Shown piece by piece: positions 7,740 through 15,544 of a DNA stretch of 64,000 nt. The position numbers and the translations under genes were made by a program. The notes under the pieces were generated by a model. That model saw nothing but the letters and a program-made list of their open reading frames with translations, made no database searches and was not told where the DNA came from. The number at the start of each line of letters is the position of its first letter. Position 1 is the first letter of the stretch. This stretch comes from an uncultured Eubacteriales bacterium (GTDB taxonomy: Bacteria > Bacillota > Clostridia > Oscillospirales > Oscillospiraceae): contig CAKTSK010000004.1 of NCBI GenBank assembly GCA_934597725.1, positions 1 to 64,000 on the forward strand, written 5' to 3'.

Positions 7740-8444
7740 ATGAGCGTGCCAGACATCCGGCTGGAAGGGGTAAGCAAATTTTATAAGAATGACCGCAGGC
7801 AGTTTGCCGCAGTCGCCGACATCAACCTGACCATCAGGCAGGGGGAGTTCGTCTTTGTCACCGGCAGCAGCGGCGCGGGCAAAAGCACCCTGCTCAAGCT
7901 CATCTGCGGCGAGATCGCCCCTTCCGTGGGCAAGGTCTACCTGGGCACCAAGCGCGTGGACCAGCGCCGCAGCGACGAGCGCATCCGCGCCAGCTTCGGC
8001 AAGGTCAGCCAGACGCCCCAGCTCATGCGGAAACGCACCATCGCCGAAAACCTGGAGGTGGTGGCCCGCACCAAGCGAGGCAGCCGCGGCCCCAGTGTGC
8101 AGAAGCGCATCCAAAAGGTCCTCAGCGTGGTGGACCTGCCCGACGCGGCCAGGAAATACCCCGTGGACCTGTCCGGTGGCGAGTGCCGCCTGGTGGAGCT
8201 GGCCCGTGCCCTCATCAACAGCCCGCCGGTGCTCATCCTGGACGAGCTGACCGGCAACCTGGATGAGGAGACCATCTGGGACATGATGCACCTGCTGAGC
8301 GAACTGAACCAGCGGGGCACCACCGTCGTCATGGCCACCCACGCCAAGCAGTTTGTCAACCTCATGCGGAAGCGGGTGATCACCCTGGTGGACGGCCAGA
8401 TCCGGGGCGACGTGGCCAAAGGCCGCTACGGCGACCTGGTCTGA
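7740..8444 (+). CDS. FtsE-like ABC transporter ATP-binding protein
   Basis: The 234-residue ATPase shows Walker A GSSGAGKST (residues 42-50), signature LSGGE, Walker B LILDELTGNLD and the switch motif MATH. The opening FYKNDRRQFAAVADINLTI resembles FtsE, which couples ATP hydrolysis through FtsX to cell-wall hydrolases or other FtsEX-type partners. The usual ftsX gene is missing; the next gene encodes a lipoprotein. The permease may be elsewhere, or the ATPase may serve a different membrane partner. AAGGAAGG precedes the ATG. Confidence 0.8.
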   Translation: MSVPDIRLEGVSKFYKNDRRQFAAVADINLTIRQGEFVFVTGSSGAGKSTLLKLICGEIAPSVGKVYLGTKRVDQRRSDERIRASFGKVSQTPQLMRKRTIAENLEVVARTKRGSRGPSVQKRIQKVLSVVDLPDAARKYPVDLSGGECRLVELARALINSPPVLILDELTGNLDEETIWDMMHLLSELNQRGTTVVMATHAKQFVNLMRKRVITLVDGQIRGDVAKGRYGDLV

Positions 8445-8505
8445 CCACCCGCCCCAAGCCCCCCTGCCCCACCGGCAGGACAGACCCAGAAGAGGAGGAG
8501 TCCCG

Positions 8506-9291
8506 TTGTTTCGTCGATACCATCTTCCCGCCCTGCTGCTGGCGGCGCTGCTGACCCTGTCCGGCTGCGGCGGCAAAGAGGCCATCCCAGAGACCTATCC
8601 GGTGAGCAAGGAGGAGACCATCCCCTCCTTCACCCAAAGCCTGCCCGAGGAGACCCGGGCCGCCCTGGGCTACACCCCCCAGGGCAAGGACAAAGAGGCC
8701 CCCAACCGGGAGGGCTATCTGTACAGCGGCCTGACCGACACGGGCCGGGCCGTGAAATCCTATGTGGCAGACCTGAAAGAAGCCCACGACTGCCAGGTCC
8801 TGAACGAGACCTTTGCCGTGGTCCCCGACCCGGACTACACCCAGCCCGAGGGCGCCGTCACCGTGGGCAAGGAGAGCGAGGACGGGGTCTTTACCCTCTG
8901 CCTCACCTGGACCGCTGACACCTGTCTGGCCGAGCGGGACTTCCACCAGGGCGAGAGCATCACCCAGCCCAAGGCCCGCTCCCTCACCGGCGGCGCGGAA
9001 AAGGTGCAGGAGTGGCTCACCCGCCAGGGCGAGGACTTGAAAAACTACCGGGTCTGGGCCGACGAAGGTCTGGTGCGGGTGGACGACACCGTCTGCATCC
9101 AGGTAGAGGTCTACACCGCCGCCGAGCACGCCTTTGTGGCCACCTATCTGGTGCCCACCGCCGGCGAGGGCCTGTACCAGCTGGACCGGGATACCCGGCA
9201 GGTCATTGTCCTGGAGGACCCCGCCGGGGCCGATCAGGGTGACGAAGGCGCAAAACCAGAAGAAGATGCAAAACAAAGTGACAAAAAGTGA
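8506..9291 (+). CDS. Predicted lipoprotein, unknown function
   Basis: TTG start preceded by AGGAGGAG. The N-terminus has arginines, a hydrophobic core and the lipobox LSGC (cysteine about residue 22), so it should be lipid-anchored outside the membrane. The mature part (about 240 residues) is mixed alpha/beta with no motif I recognise, and the last 20 residues are a charged hydrophilic tail. It lies 61 bases after the FtsE-like ATPase and is likely co-transcribed with it, which suggests a shared envelope role. Confidence 0.7.
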   Translation: MFRRYHLPALLLAALLTLSGCGGKEAIPETYPVSKEETIPSFTQSLPEETRAALGYTPQGKDKEAPNREGYLYSGLTDTGRAVKSYVADLKEAHDCQVLNETFAVVPDPDYTQPEGAVTVGKESEDGVFTLCLTWTADTCLAERDFHQGESITQPKARSLTGGAEKVQEWLTRQGEDLKNYRVWADEGLVRVDDTVCIQVEVYTAAEHAFVATYLVPTAGEGLYQLDRDTRQVIVLEDPAGADQGDEGAKPEEDAKQSDKK

Positions 9292-9299
9292 CAAAAGGG

Positions 9300-9327
9300 C
9301 TTAACTTTTTGTCAAAACGGACGATGT
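9300..9327 (+). promoter_or_regulatory. Putative sigma-28 promoter of hemerythrin and chemoreceptor genes
   Basis: CTTAAC at 9300-9305, 14 bases, then GACGATGT at 9320-9327, sharing the CGAT core and phasing seen at fliD and flgM. The start codon follows 69 bases later. A 9-bp inverted repeat (GACAAAAAG with CTTTTTGTC) overlaps this region and could be the end of the preceding transcript. Confidence 0.55.
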
Positions 9328-9396
9328 TAAAAATGGAACCCCGTGCTTGCCGGGTCCGTCCCGGCAAAATTTACATCACGTTGGAGGGATGTCATC

Positions 9397-9801
9397 ATGA
9401 AATATGAACTCACGCCCGACCTGGTCACCGGCAACGCACTCATCGACCGGGAGCACCGCCAGCTGTTCGACGCCATCAATCGCCTGATGGATGCCTGCGG
9501 ACAGGGCCAGGGACGGGCCGTGCTGCAGCAGACCCTGAACTTTTTGAACGATTATGTCAAAAAGCACTTCGGCGATGAAGAGGCCCTGCAAAAGAAAAGC
9601 AGCTACCCCGGCATGGCCGCCCACAAGCAATTCCACGAAAACTATCGCAGCCAGCTGGCCGACGCCAGCAGGGTCATCGCCGCCGAAGGGCCTACCATCA
9701 AGGCCATCGGCGACCTGAACCGCCTGGTGGGCATCCTGGTGACCCACATCCGCCGGGAGGATAAAAAGCTGGCCGCTTACCTGAAAGAAAAGGGGATCTG
9801 A
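9397..9801 (+). CDS. Bacteriohemerythrin
   Basis: The ATG at 9397 is used because GGAGGG lies 8 bases before it. The 134-residue single-domain protein carries all seven expected di-iron ligands: His20 (DREH), His57 and Glu61 (HFGDEE), His76 and His80 (HKQFH), His117 and Asp122 (THIRRED). Such proteins bind oxygen reversibly and either buffer, deliver or sense it. It is placed directly before a chemoreceptor gene and after a putative flagellar-type promoter, so a link to oxygen avoidance is plausible in an anaerobe. This is inference from position. Confidence 0.92.
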   Translation: MKYELTPDLVTGNALIDREHRQLFDAINRLMDACGQGQGRAVLQQTLNFLNDYVKKHFGDEEALQKKSSYPGMAAHKQFHENYRSQLADASRVIAAEGPTIKAIGDLNRLVGILVTHIRREDKKLAAYLKEKGI

Positions 9802-9868
9802 CCCCCTTCCTCCCAGCGCTGCCTTTTCCTCAGCGCACCGCATAACACAAGCAAAGGTGGCAATCGCA

Positions 9869-12000
9869 ATGTCCCGATTCAAACGAGAGAAATTCCATTT
9901 GGAGCGAAGCTCCGCCAGAAGCATCAAACAGAAATTATTGGTCACGTTCCTGCTCCTCACCGCCCTGCTTGCCGTGGTCTGCTGCGGCGTGGGCTGTGTG
10001 TTCAACTACGTCACTGCCCGCGACGACATGGAACGCCTGCTGGTGAGCACCGCCGAGCACTCGGCCAATGAAGTCCGCTACCAACTCAACGACTATAAAA
10101 ATACGGTCGATTCCCTGGGTATGACCCCCGCCCTGAGCAAAGAGGACGTGGAGGCAGCCCGAAAGGGAGAGATCATCAACGAATGGGTCAGCCACTTTGG
10201 GCTGGAGCAGGGCGACCTGCTCGACCGCAGCGGCCGCAGCCTGATGGGCACCGGCGACCACAGCGGCGAAGCCTACTTCCAGAAAGCCCTCAGCGGCGAG
10301 ACCTACATCAGCTCCCCCGCTGTGGACAGCAGCGGCGACATCGACTTCGTCATCTCGGCCCCCGTCTGGAAGGACGGCATCCGGGATTCCACCGTCACCG
10401 GCGTGGTCTGTCTGTATCCCAAGGACAGCTTCCTGGTGGAGAACATGAAGGACCTCACCGTCAGTGAAAACGGCAACGCCTACATGATCGACGCCGAGGG
10501 CTACACCATCGCCGACACCGTGAAGGAAAACATCGGCGTGGAGAACATCGAAGAAAACGCCAAGAGCGACAAGGACCTGGAAGCCCTGGCCGCCCTGAAC
10601 GCCGAAATGCGCCAGGGGAAGAGCGGCGTGGGCCGCTACACCTACGGCGGCGAAAAGAACAAGATGCTGGCCTATGCCCCCGTGCTGGACACCGACGGCT
10701 GGGCCCTGGCCATCACCACCCCCGCCAAGGACTTCATGACCGGCGCTTACCAGAACATCGCCATCACCATCATCCTGGTCCTGGTGGTCATGACCGCCTG
10801 CGGCGTGGTGGTCATCCGGGTCTCCCGGAAGATCAGCCAGCCCATCAAGGAATGTGCCCAGCGGCTGGACAAGCTGGGCCAGGGCGACCTGACCTCCCCC
10901 GTGCCCCAGTACGACAGCAAGGATGAGATCGGTACCCTCTCCACCGCCACCGGCAACATCGTCGCCGGCCTGCACAACATCATCCGGGACGAGGACTACC
11001 TGCTCAAGGAAATGGCCGCCGGCAACTTCGCCGTCACCACCAAGCACCCCGAGGTCTATGTGGGCGACATGGCCGCCGTGCTGGACTCCCTGCGCCACAT
11101 CAAGACCAACCTCAGCTCCACCCTGCGCCAGATCGAGCAGGCCTCCGACCAGGTAGCCGCCGGCGCAGACCAGGTGGCCTCCGGCGCCCAGGCCCTGGCC
11201 CAGGGCGCCACCGAGCAGGCCAGCGTGGTCCAGGAGCTGTCGGCCTCCATCGTGGAGATCGATGAAGGCTCCCAGAGCAACGCCAAGGCCGCCGGCGAGG
11301 CCCGGGATCTGGTGGACGAGGCCGTGGGTCAGGTCCGCCTGAGCCACGAGAAGATGACCGACCTGCGGGCCGCCATGCAGGACATCCTCCAGGGCCACGA
11401 GGAGATCAGCCAGATCATCTCCACCATCGAGAACATCGCCTTCCAGACCAACATCCTGGCCCTGAACGCCGCCGTAGAGGCCGCCCGGGCCGGGTCCTCC
11501 GGCAAGGGCTTTGCCGTGGTGGCCGACGAGGTCCGCAACCTGGCCGCCAAGTCTGACGAGGCCGCCAAGCAGACCAAGCAGCTCATCGAGCAGTCCACCC
11601 AGAACGTGGAGCGGGGCGGCCAGCTCACCGAGGACGTGAGCACCGCCCTGGACGAGGCCGCTGCCGTGGCCAACAACGCCCAGCAGAACATCGCCAACGT
11701 GGTGGAGAGCATCATCTCCTCCGCCGGGGCCATCGACCAGGTGACCAGCGGCATGGACCAGATCTCCAGCGTGGTCCAGGCCAACTCCGCCACCGCCGAG
11801 CAGAGCGCCGCCGCCAGCCAGGAGCTGTCCGGCCAGTCTCAGGTGATGAAGGAGCTGGTGGACAAGTTCACCCTGGTGGACCTGACCGGCTCCCCGGCCA
11901 CCCCCACCCCGGCCCCCACCACCCGATCCGCCCCCACCCCCGCCCGGGACAGGCGCTTTTCCCATTCCCCCCCCAAAACATTACCCCCCCACCCCCTTAA
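9869..12000 (+). CDS. Methyl-accepting chemotaxis protein, 3' end unresolved
   Basis: The ATG at 9869 has AAAGGTGG 9 bases upstream. Order: TM1 (about residues 25-50), an extracellular dCache-like sensor with several GxYF and DGW-type segments, TM2 (about 295-320), HAMP, then the cytoplasmic signalling domain with the hairpin tip [22 protein letters not shown] and [13 protein letters not shown]. The protein becomes proline-rich after [11 protein letters not shown] (about 11880). In this sequence the frame has no stop and runs on in frame through the fliC promoter and leader into flagellin, ending at 13618. A TAA at 11998-12000 lies in another frame and would become in-frame if one C were missing from the C8 or C7 tract around 11967-11990. 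I therefore end the gene there provisionally. Confidence 0.8.
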
Positions 12001-12024
12001 CTTTCCTCCCCAACCCGCCGATAA
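11996..12024 (+). promoter_or_regulatory. Sigma-28 promoter of flagellin
   Basis: CTTAAC at 11996-12001 and a GCCGATAA at 12017-12024, separated by 15 bases. The -10 matches the flagellar sigma consensus except for the final A where Bacillus often has T. Transcription would start near 12031, leaving a leader of about 118 bases before the fliC ATG at 12149. The -35 overlaps the likely true stop codon of the receptor. Confidence 0.82.
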
Positions 12025-12101
12025 AGAAGATGTGGAGCAAAAAGCCGGCGTCCACACCCCATTCCTCCCCCTTGCGAAGGCCTGCGAGCGGGAGGACCCA
12101 A

Positions 12102-12140
12102 CGAACGGGAAAGGAGTCCTGTTCGATTTTTCAAGGAGGA
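12102..12140 (+). promoter_or_regulatory. Predicted CsrA-binding leader of fliC
   Basis: CGAACGGG (12102-12109) pairs with CCTGTTCG (12118-12125), one G-U pair, placing AAAGGAGT in an 8-base loop. GGA in a hairpin loop is the hallmark CsrA site. A second GGA-rich element is the fliC Shine-Dalgarno, AAGGAGGA at 12133-12140, 22 bases downstream. A CsrA dimer could bridge both and block translation, as known for Bacillus hag. CsrA and FliW are encoded at 18.9-19.7 kb. Confidence 0.7.
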
Positions 12141-12148
12141 ACTTTTTT

Positions 12149-13618
12149 ATGCGTATCCAACACAATATTATGGCGATGAACGCCTACCGCAACTACACCG
12201 GCAACACCTCTGCCCTGTCCAAGAACCTGGAAAAGCTGTCTTCCGGCTACAAGATCAACCGCGCCGGTGACGACGCCGCCGGTCTGGCCATCTCCGAGAA
12301 GATGCGCGCCCAGATCACCGGCCTGAACAAGGCCCAGGACAATGCCAAGGACGGCATCTCCCTGGTGCAGACCGCCGAGGGCGCCCTGACCGAAGTGCAT
12401 GACATGCTCAACCGCATGTATGAGATCGCCGAGCAGTCCGCCAACGGCACCTATGAGGATGCCACCGACCGTGAGCAGCTTCAGAAGGAAGTTACCCAGC
12501 TGAAGGACGAGATCAACCGCATTGCGGATTCCTCGAACTTCAACGGCATTAAGCTGCTGGATGGTTCTTTGGCAGATGCAAAGCTGGATGTTAGCTCGAT
12601 TTCTATGGCTGGCGGTACTGCGGCTACTGAGATTGCTGCAACGCAGGGAACATCTACGTTTACTGTTGATACGGCTACTGGTGCAAATGAATACACCATG
12701 TCTGTGGAGTATATTGATGCCAACGGAAAGGCCAACAAAGTTGAAGTTAAGTATACTGGCAACACGACTTTGAAAGATAATGGTGAAGCTATTCAGAAAG
12801 CCCTGGCTGGAAACAGTGAGATTTCCAGCGTGTTTGATGTTGCTGTGAATGCTACTGGCCAGCTTACCCTGACATCTAAGGTTGCTGGTAAGGATGGAGC
12901 AAAGCTGGTTAGTGTAAATACTGGCGATAAAGCTCTTACTGCGGCCGTTGCAACAACTGCTGGCGCAGATGCTTATGTCAAAGTCACAAATGGTGCAGAC
13001 GCGGATATGGCTGCCGGTAACTTTGTCACGATTAACGGTAAGACTTATGAATTTGTTGATGACGCCAGCAAAAAGCCGACAAAGGATGGAGCGATCGCAG
13101 TTCAAGTTGGTGCTAATAAGAACGCTTCTATTGCCAACTTAAATAAGGCCTTGGAAGGTACCGGCATCAAGGTTGAGATTGCTACGAACGATTTGAAGTT
13201 TACTACTGATAAGGGTGGTGCTGGCCTGACCCTGCAGATCGGTGACACCTCCGAGAAGTTCAACCAGCTCAATGTTACTGTGAAGGACTGCCACACCACC
13301 GCCATCGGCATCGACGGCGTGAACATCGGCAACCAGGCTGGCGCAGCTGCCGCGCTGGACACCATCAAGGCCGCCATCAACTACGTCTCCGACGTCCGCG
13401 GCACCTTGGGCGCAACCCAGAACCGTCTAGACCACACCATCAACAACCTGTCCGTCATGGAAGAGAACATCCAGGACGCCGAGTCCACCATCCGCGACAC
13501 CGACGTGGCCGACGAGATGATGGCTTACACCAAGAACAACATCCTCATCCAGTCTGCCCAGGCCATGCTGGCCCAGGCAAACCAGGTGCCCCAGGGCGTG
13601 CTGCAGCTGCTGCAGTAA
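12149..13618 (+). CDS. fliC: Flagellin
   Basis: The 489-residue protein opens with [16 protein letters not shown] and [27 protein letters not shown], the conserved D0/D1 N-terminus. It ends with [18 protein letters not shown], the D0 C-terminus. The ATG at 12149 is supported by AAGGAGGA 9 bases upstream and a leader with its own promoter. The central D2/D3 region, about 12560-13260, is noticeably AT-richer with different codon preference from its flanks. That fits a surface-exposed variable domain, possibly exchanged by recombination. The FliW/FliS contacts expected at the C-terminus are intact by sequence. An intrinsic terminator follows. Confidence 0.96.
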   Translation: MRIQHNIMAMNAYRNYTGNTSALSKNLEKLSSGYKINRAGDDAAGLAISEKMRAQITGLNKAQDNAKDGISLVQTAEGALTEVHDMLNRMYEIAEQSANGTYEDATDREQLQKEVTQLKDEINRIADSSNFNGIKLLDGSLADAKLDVSSISMAGGTAATEIAATQGTSTFTVDTATGANEYTMSVEYIDANGKANKVEVKYTGNTTLKDNGEAIQKALAGNSEISSVFDVAVNATGQLTLTSKVAGKDGAKLVSVNTGDKALTAAVATTAGADAYVKVTNGADADMAAGNFVTINGKTYEFVDDASKKPTKDGAIAVQVGANKNASIANLNKALEGTGIKVEIATNDLKFTTDKGGAGLTLQIGDTSEKFNQLNVTVKDCHTTAIGIDGVNIGNQAGAAAALDTIKAAINYVSDVRGTLGATQNRLDHTINNLSVMEENIQDAESTIRDTDVADEMMAYTKNNILIQSAQAMLAQANQVPQGVLQLLQ

Positions 13619-13650
13619 TTCCCCAACGGCATCCAGAGGATACCAAAAAA

Positions 13651-13677
13651 CAGGGCGGGATCTCCCGCCCTGTTTTT
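13651..13677 (+). terminator. Intrinsic terminator of fliC
   Basis: CAGGGCGGGA pairs with TCCCGCCCTG (13651-13672) and is followed by a run of five T. The same hairpin, slightly diverged, recurs at 14505-14533 after the toxin gene. Confidence 0.88.
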
Positions 13678-13680
13678 CTA

Positions 13681-13890
13681 TGCCCCCTTTGCGTAAAGGG
13701 GGGACGCGGCGGAGCCGCCGGGGGGATCGACGTGGCTGGGGCGTGAGTCTGTGGCTGTCGAGCGGATCTGTCCATGCTGCGCGGGTCAGTCCGACGTGTG
13801 GCGTTCTGAGGAGACAGACCCACGGACCAGCCACGTCGCCCCCTCCTGTCTCGGCGCAGCCGAGCCTGTCCTCCCCTTACGCAGGGGAGG
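13681..13890. repeat. REP/MITE-like element, long copy
   Basis: The first 54 bases (13681-13734) are identical to 14533-14586. The left end contains the palindrome CCCCCTTT-gcgt-AAAGGGGG. The right end (13870-13890) is CCTCCCCT-tacgc-AGGGGAGG. Internally CGACGTGGCTGG (13728-13739) pairs with CCAGCCACGTCG (13827-13838), so the whole element could fold as one structure. No protein-coding frame is convincing, so it would have to be mobilised in trans if mobile at all. It accounts for the intergenic space between fliC and the antitoxin gene. Confidence 0.7.
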
Positions 13891-13916
13891 CTTCTTTCTG
13901 TTGGGAAGAAGATTGC

Positions 13917-13945
13917 TTGCTTTTTTCTTTCTTTTTGCGTATACT
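13917..13945 (+). promoter_or_regulatory. Sigma-A promoter of the toxin-antitoxin pair
   Basis: TTGCTT at 13917-13922 and TATACT at 13940-13945, 17 bases apart. It gives a very short leader before the antitoxin ATG at 13970. The cassette therefore brings its own promoter. Confidence 0.7.
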
Positions 13946-13969
13946 ATGGGGAGGAAAGGGGTGTTTTTT

Positions 13970-14239
13970 ATGGCACGCACCGTGAACGTCAATATCAAGA
14001 TGGACGAGGACGTGAAAAAAAGAATGGAACGGGCTTGCGCCGAAATGGGCCTGTCCATGAGCACAGCTTTCACCCTGTTCGCCAAGAAGGTCGGCCGGGA
14101 GTATCGCATCCCCTTTGAGGTCTCCGCCGACCCGTTCTATTCCGAGCGCAATCTGCGCTATCTGGAGAACGTCATGCAGGACGTGCAGACGGGCAAGGCC
14201 CACTTTGCCGCCCATGACCTGATCGAGGTGGAGGAATGA
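13970..14239 (+). CDS. RelB/DinJ-family antitoxin
   Basis: The 89-residue protein opens with TVNVNIKMDEDVKKRMERACAEMGLSMSTAFTLFAKK. This is the ribbon-helix-helix pattern of RelB/DinJ antitoxins, which bind their own promoter and neutralise the partner toxin through a C-terminal tail. AGGAAAGGGG precedes the ATG. The gene overlaps the toxin start by 4 bases (ATGA), standard for such pairs. Confidence 0.9.
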   Translation: MARTVNVNIKMDEDVKKRMERACAEMGLSMSTAFTLFAKKVGREYRIPFEVSADPFYSERNLRYLENVMQDVQTGKAHFAAHDLIEVEE

Positions 14240-14496
14240 AACTGCTGTGGGAGGACCGGGCCTGGAGCGAGTATTTGTATTGGCAGACGCAGGACAAAAA
14301 GACGCTGAAACGCATCAATGCGCTGATCAAGGACATTCAGAGAAGTCCCTATGAGGGCATCGGGAAGCCGGAGCCGCTGCGGGGGAATCTGAGCGGCTGG
14401 TGGAGCCGGCGCATTGACGAGACGAACCGCATCGTTTACTACGAGCAGGGCGGGATCGTGTATCTGATCTCCTGCCTGGGGCATTATGAGGATTGA
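14236..14496 (+). CDS. yoeB: YoeB-family mRNA interferase toxin
   Basis: The 86-residue protein matches Txe/YoeB closely. GIGKPEPLRGNLSGWWSRRID is preserved (motif at residues 41-61), and the catalytic residues known for E. coli YoeB fall at identical positions: Glu46, Arg65 and His83, followed by Tyr84. YoeB cleaves mRNA at the ribosomal A site when freed from its antitoxin. The gene looks intact. A terminator follows the stop after 8 bases. The pair is inserted between flagellin and flgM, flanked by duplicated terminator and REP sequence. Confidence 0.93.
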   Translation: MKLLWEDRAWSEYLYWQTQDKKTLKRINALIKDIQRSPYEGIGKPEPLRGNLSGWWSRRIDETNRIVYYEQGGIVYLISCLGHYED

Positions 14497-14504
14497 CACA
14501 GAAA

Positions 14505-14533
14505 CAGGACGGGTCTCCCCGCCCTGTTTTTTT
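14505..14533 (+). terminator. Intrinsic terminator of the toxin-antitoxin operon
   Basis: CAGGACGGG-tctc-CCCGCCCTG with one mismatch, followed by seven T. It resembles the fliC terminator at 13651-13677 so closely that the two probably arose by duplication. Confidence 0.85.
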
Positions 14534-14623
14534 GCCCCCTTTGCGTAAAGGGGGGACGCGGCGGAGCCGCCGGGGGGATCGACGTGCGCCTGCAAAGTCT
14601 TTCCTCCTCTTGCGCGGGGGAGG
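14533..14623. repeat. REP/MITE-like element, short copy
   Basis: It shares 54 identical bases (14533-14586) with the long copy at 13681. It ends in a related right-hand palindrome (CCTCCTCTTGCGCGGGGGAGG-like, 14603-14623; described here by its ends CCTC and GGAGG). The internal arm of the long copy is missing. It lies in the same orientation as the long copy. Confidence 0.7.
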
Positions 14624-14646
14624 TTGGGGAAAAATGAGGAGGGAGT

Positions 14647-14674
14647 CTTATTTATTTTTGGGTTTGGCCGATAT
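14647..14674 (+). promoter_or_regulatory. Sigma-28 promoter of the flgM-flgN-flgK-flgL operon
   Basis: CTTATT at 14647-14652, 14 bases, then GCCGATAT at 14667-14674, a perfect match to the flagellar sigma -10 consensus. The flgM ATG follows at 14743. Autoregulation of the anti-sigma gene by its own target sigma is the normal arrangement. Confidence 0.8.
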
Positions 14675-14742
14675 ATAAGTATGAGAAGAGTAAATTCCCC
14701 CGGCGCACCGCCCGCCCGGGGCGAAGAAAGGAGCGCTGGAAC

Positions 14743-15069
14743 ATGCCGAGGATCGCACAGACAGGGGCCAGCCCTGTAACAAGAATGGCGGCAGCCCACT
14801 GGGCGCGCCCCGCCGCGCCGGGCACAGGCAAGGCCGAGGACCGCGGCCGCTACGATCAGACCACCTTTTCCCGGGTGCTGGAAAGCACCGAAAGCCATGT
14901 CATGGAACTCACCGGCCGGGTGAGCCAGCAGCTCCGGGCCCGCCACACCGCCGGGGAGCTGGCCGAGCTGGGCCAGCAGGTGCGCCAGGGGACCTATCAG
15001 CCCGACCCCGCCGCCATCGCCGCCCGCCTGCTGCTGCTGCCCCAGGGAGGGAACGACCGTGGAATTTGA
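14743..15069 (+). CDS. flgM: Anti-sigma-28 factor FlgM
   Basis: The 108-residue protein has a disordered, Ala/Pro-rich N-terminus. Its C-terminal half carries the FlgM pattern: VSQQLRARHTAGELAELGQQVRQGTYQPDPAAIAARLL. The last part (VRQGxYxPDPxAIAxxLL) is the sigma-binding helix signature. FlgM holds the flagellar sigma inactive until the hook is complete and it is exported. It is first gene of the late operon. Its 3' end overlaps flgN by 11 bases. Confidence 0.88.
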   Translation: MPRIAQTGASPVTRMAAAHWARPAAPGTGKAEDRGRYDQTTFSRVLESTESHVMELTGRVSQQLRARHTAGELAELGQQVRQGTYQPDPAAIAARLLLLPQGGNDRGI

Positions 15070-15517
15070 AGCCTATCTGACCTTTTTACAGAAACTGGGC
15101 GACTGCTTCGCCCAGCTCACCGCCGTGGAGCAGGAAAAGCTCCAGGCCGTGAAAGACGGCAGCCTGGCCCGGCTCAACGACTGCATCCGCCAGGAGCAGG
15201 CCAGCGCCCTGACCCTGCGGGGCATGGAGCAGCAGCGGACCCAATGGCTGACCCGCCTGGGCCTGGCCGACGGCAAGCTGCGCAGCCTGCCCGCCCAGTG
15301 CCCCCCCGACCTGGCCCCCCGGGCCCGGCAGGTGGCGGAGCGGGTGCTGGAGCAGTATCAGGTCCTGGAAAGCGCCCGGGAGGCCTCCCGCAGCCTGCTG
15401 GAATGCCAGCTGCACCGCATCGAGGGCGCCATGGCCCGCCAGGGCATCGGCCCCGAGGCCGACGACCCCGCGCCCCCCGCCGCCTCCGGCCGGACACTGA
15501 CCGACTTTCGCGCATAA
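15059..15517 (+). CDS. flgN: FlgN-family export chaperone
   Basis: GTG start with GGGAGG upstream. The 152-residue helical protein fits FlgN: EFEAYLTFLQKLGDCFAQLTAVEQEKLQAVKDG at the start and further amphipathic helices, with a proline-rich end. FlgN escorts FlgK and FlgL to the export gate, and those two genes follow directly. Confidence 0.85.
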   Translation: MEFEAYLTFLQKLGDCFAQLTAVEQEKLQAVKDGSLARLNDCIRQEQASALTLRGMEQQRTQWLTRLGLADGKLRSLPAQCPPDLAPRARQVAERVLEQYQVLESAREASRSLLECQLHRIEGAMARQGIGPEADDPAPPAASGRTLTDFRA

Positions 15518-15544
15518 TGCCCCACGGGCAGGAGGAACACTACC

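Noticed and set aside
9869..13618. Receptor-flagellin as one genuine fusion protein
   Set aside because: Flagellin has its own sigma-28 promoter, leader, ribosome site and canonical start, and an N-terminal extension of that size would block export. A C-tract length error is the simpler reading.
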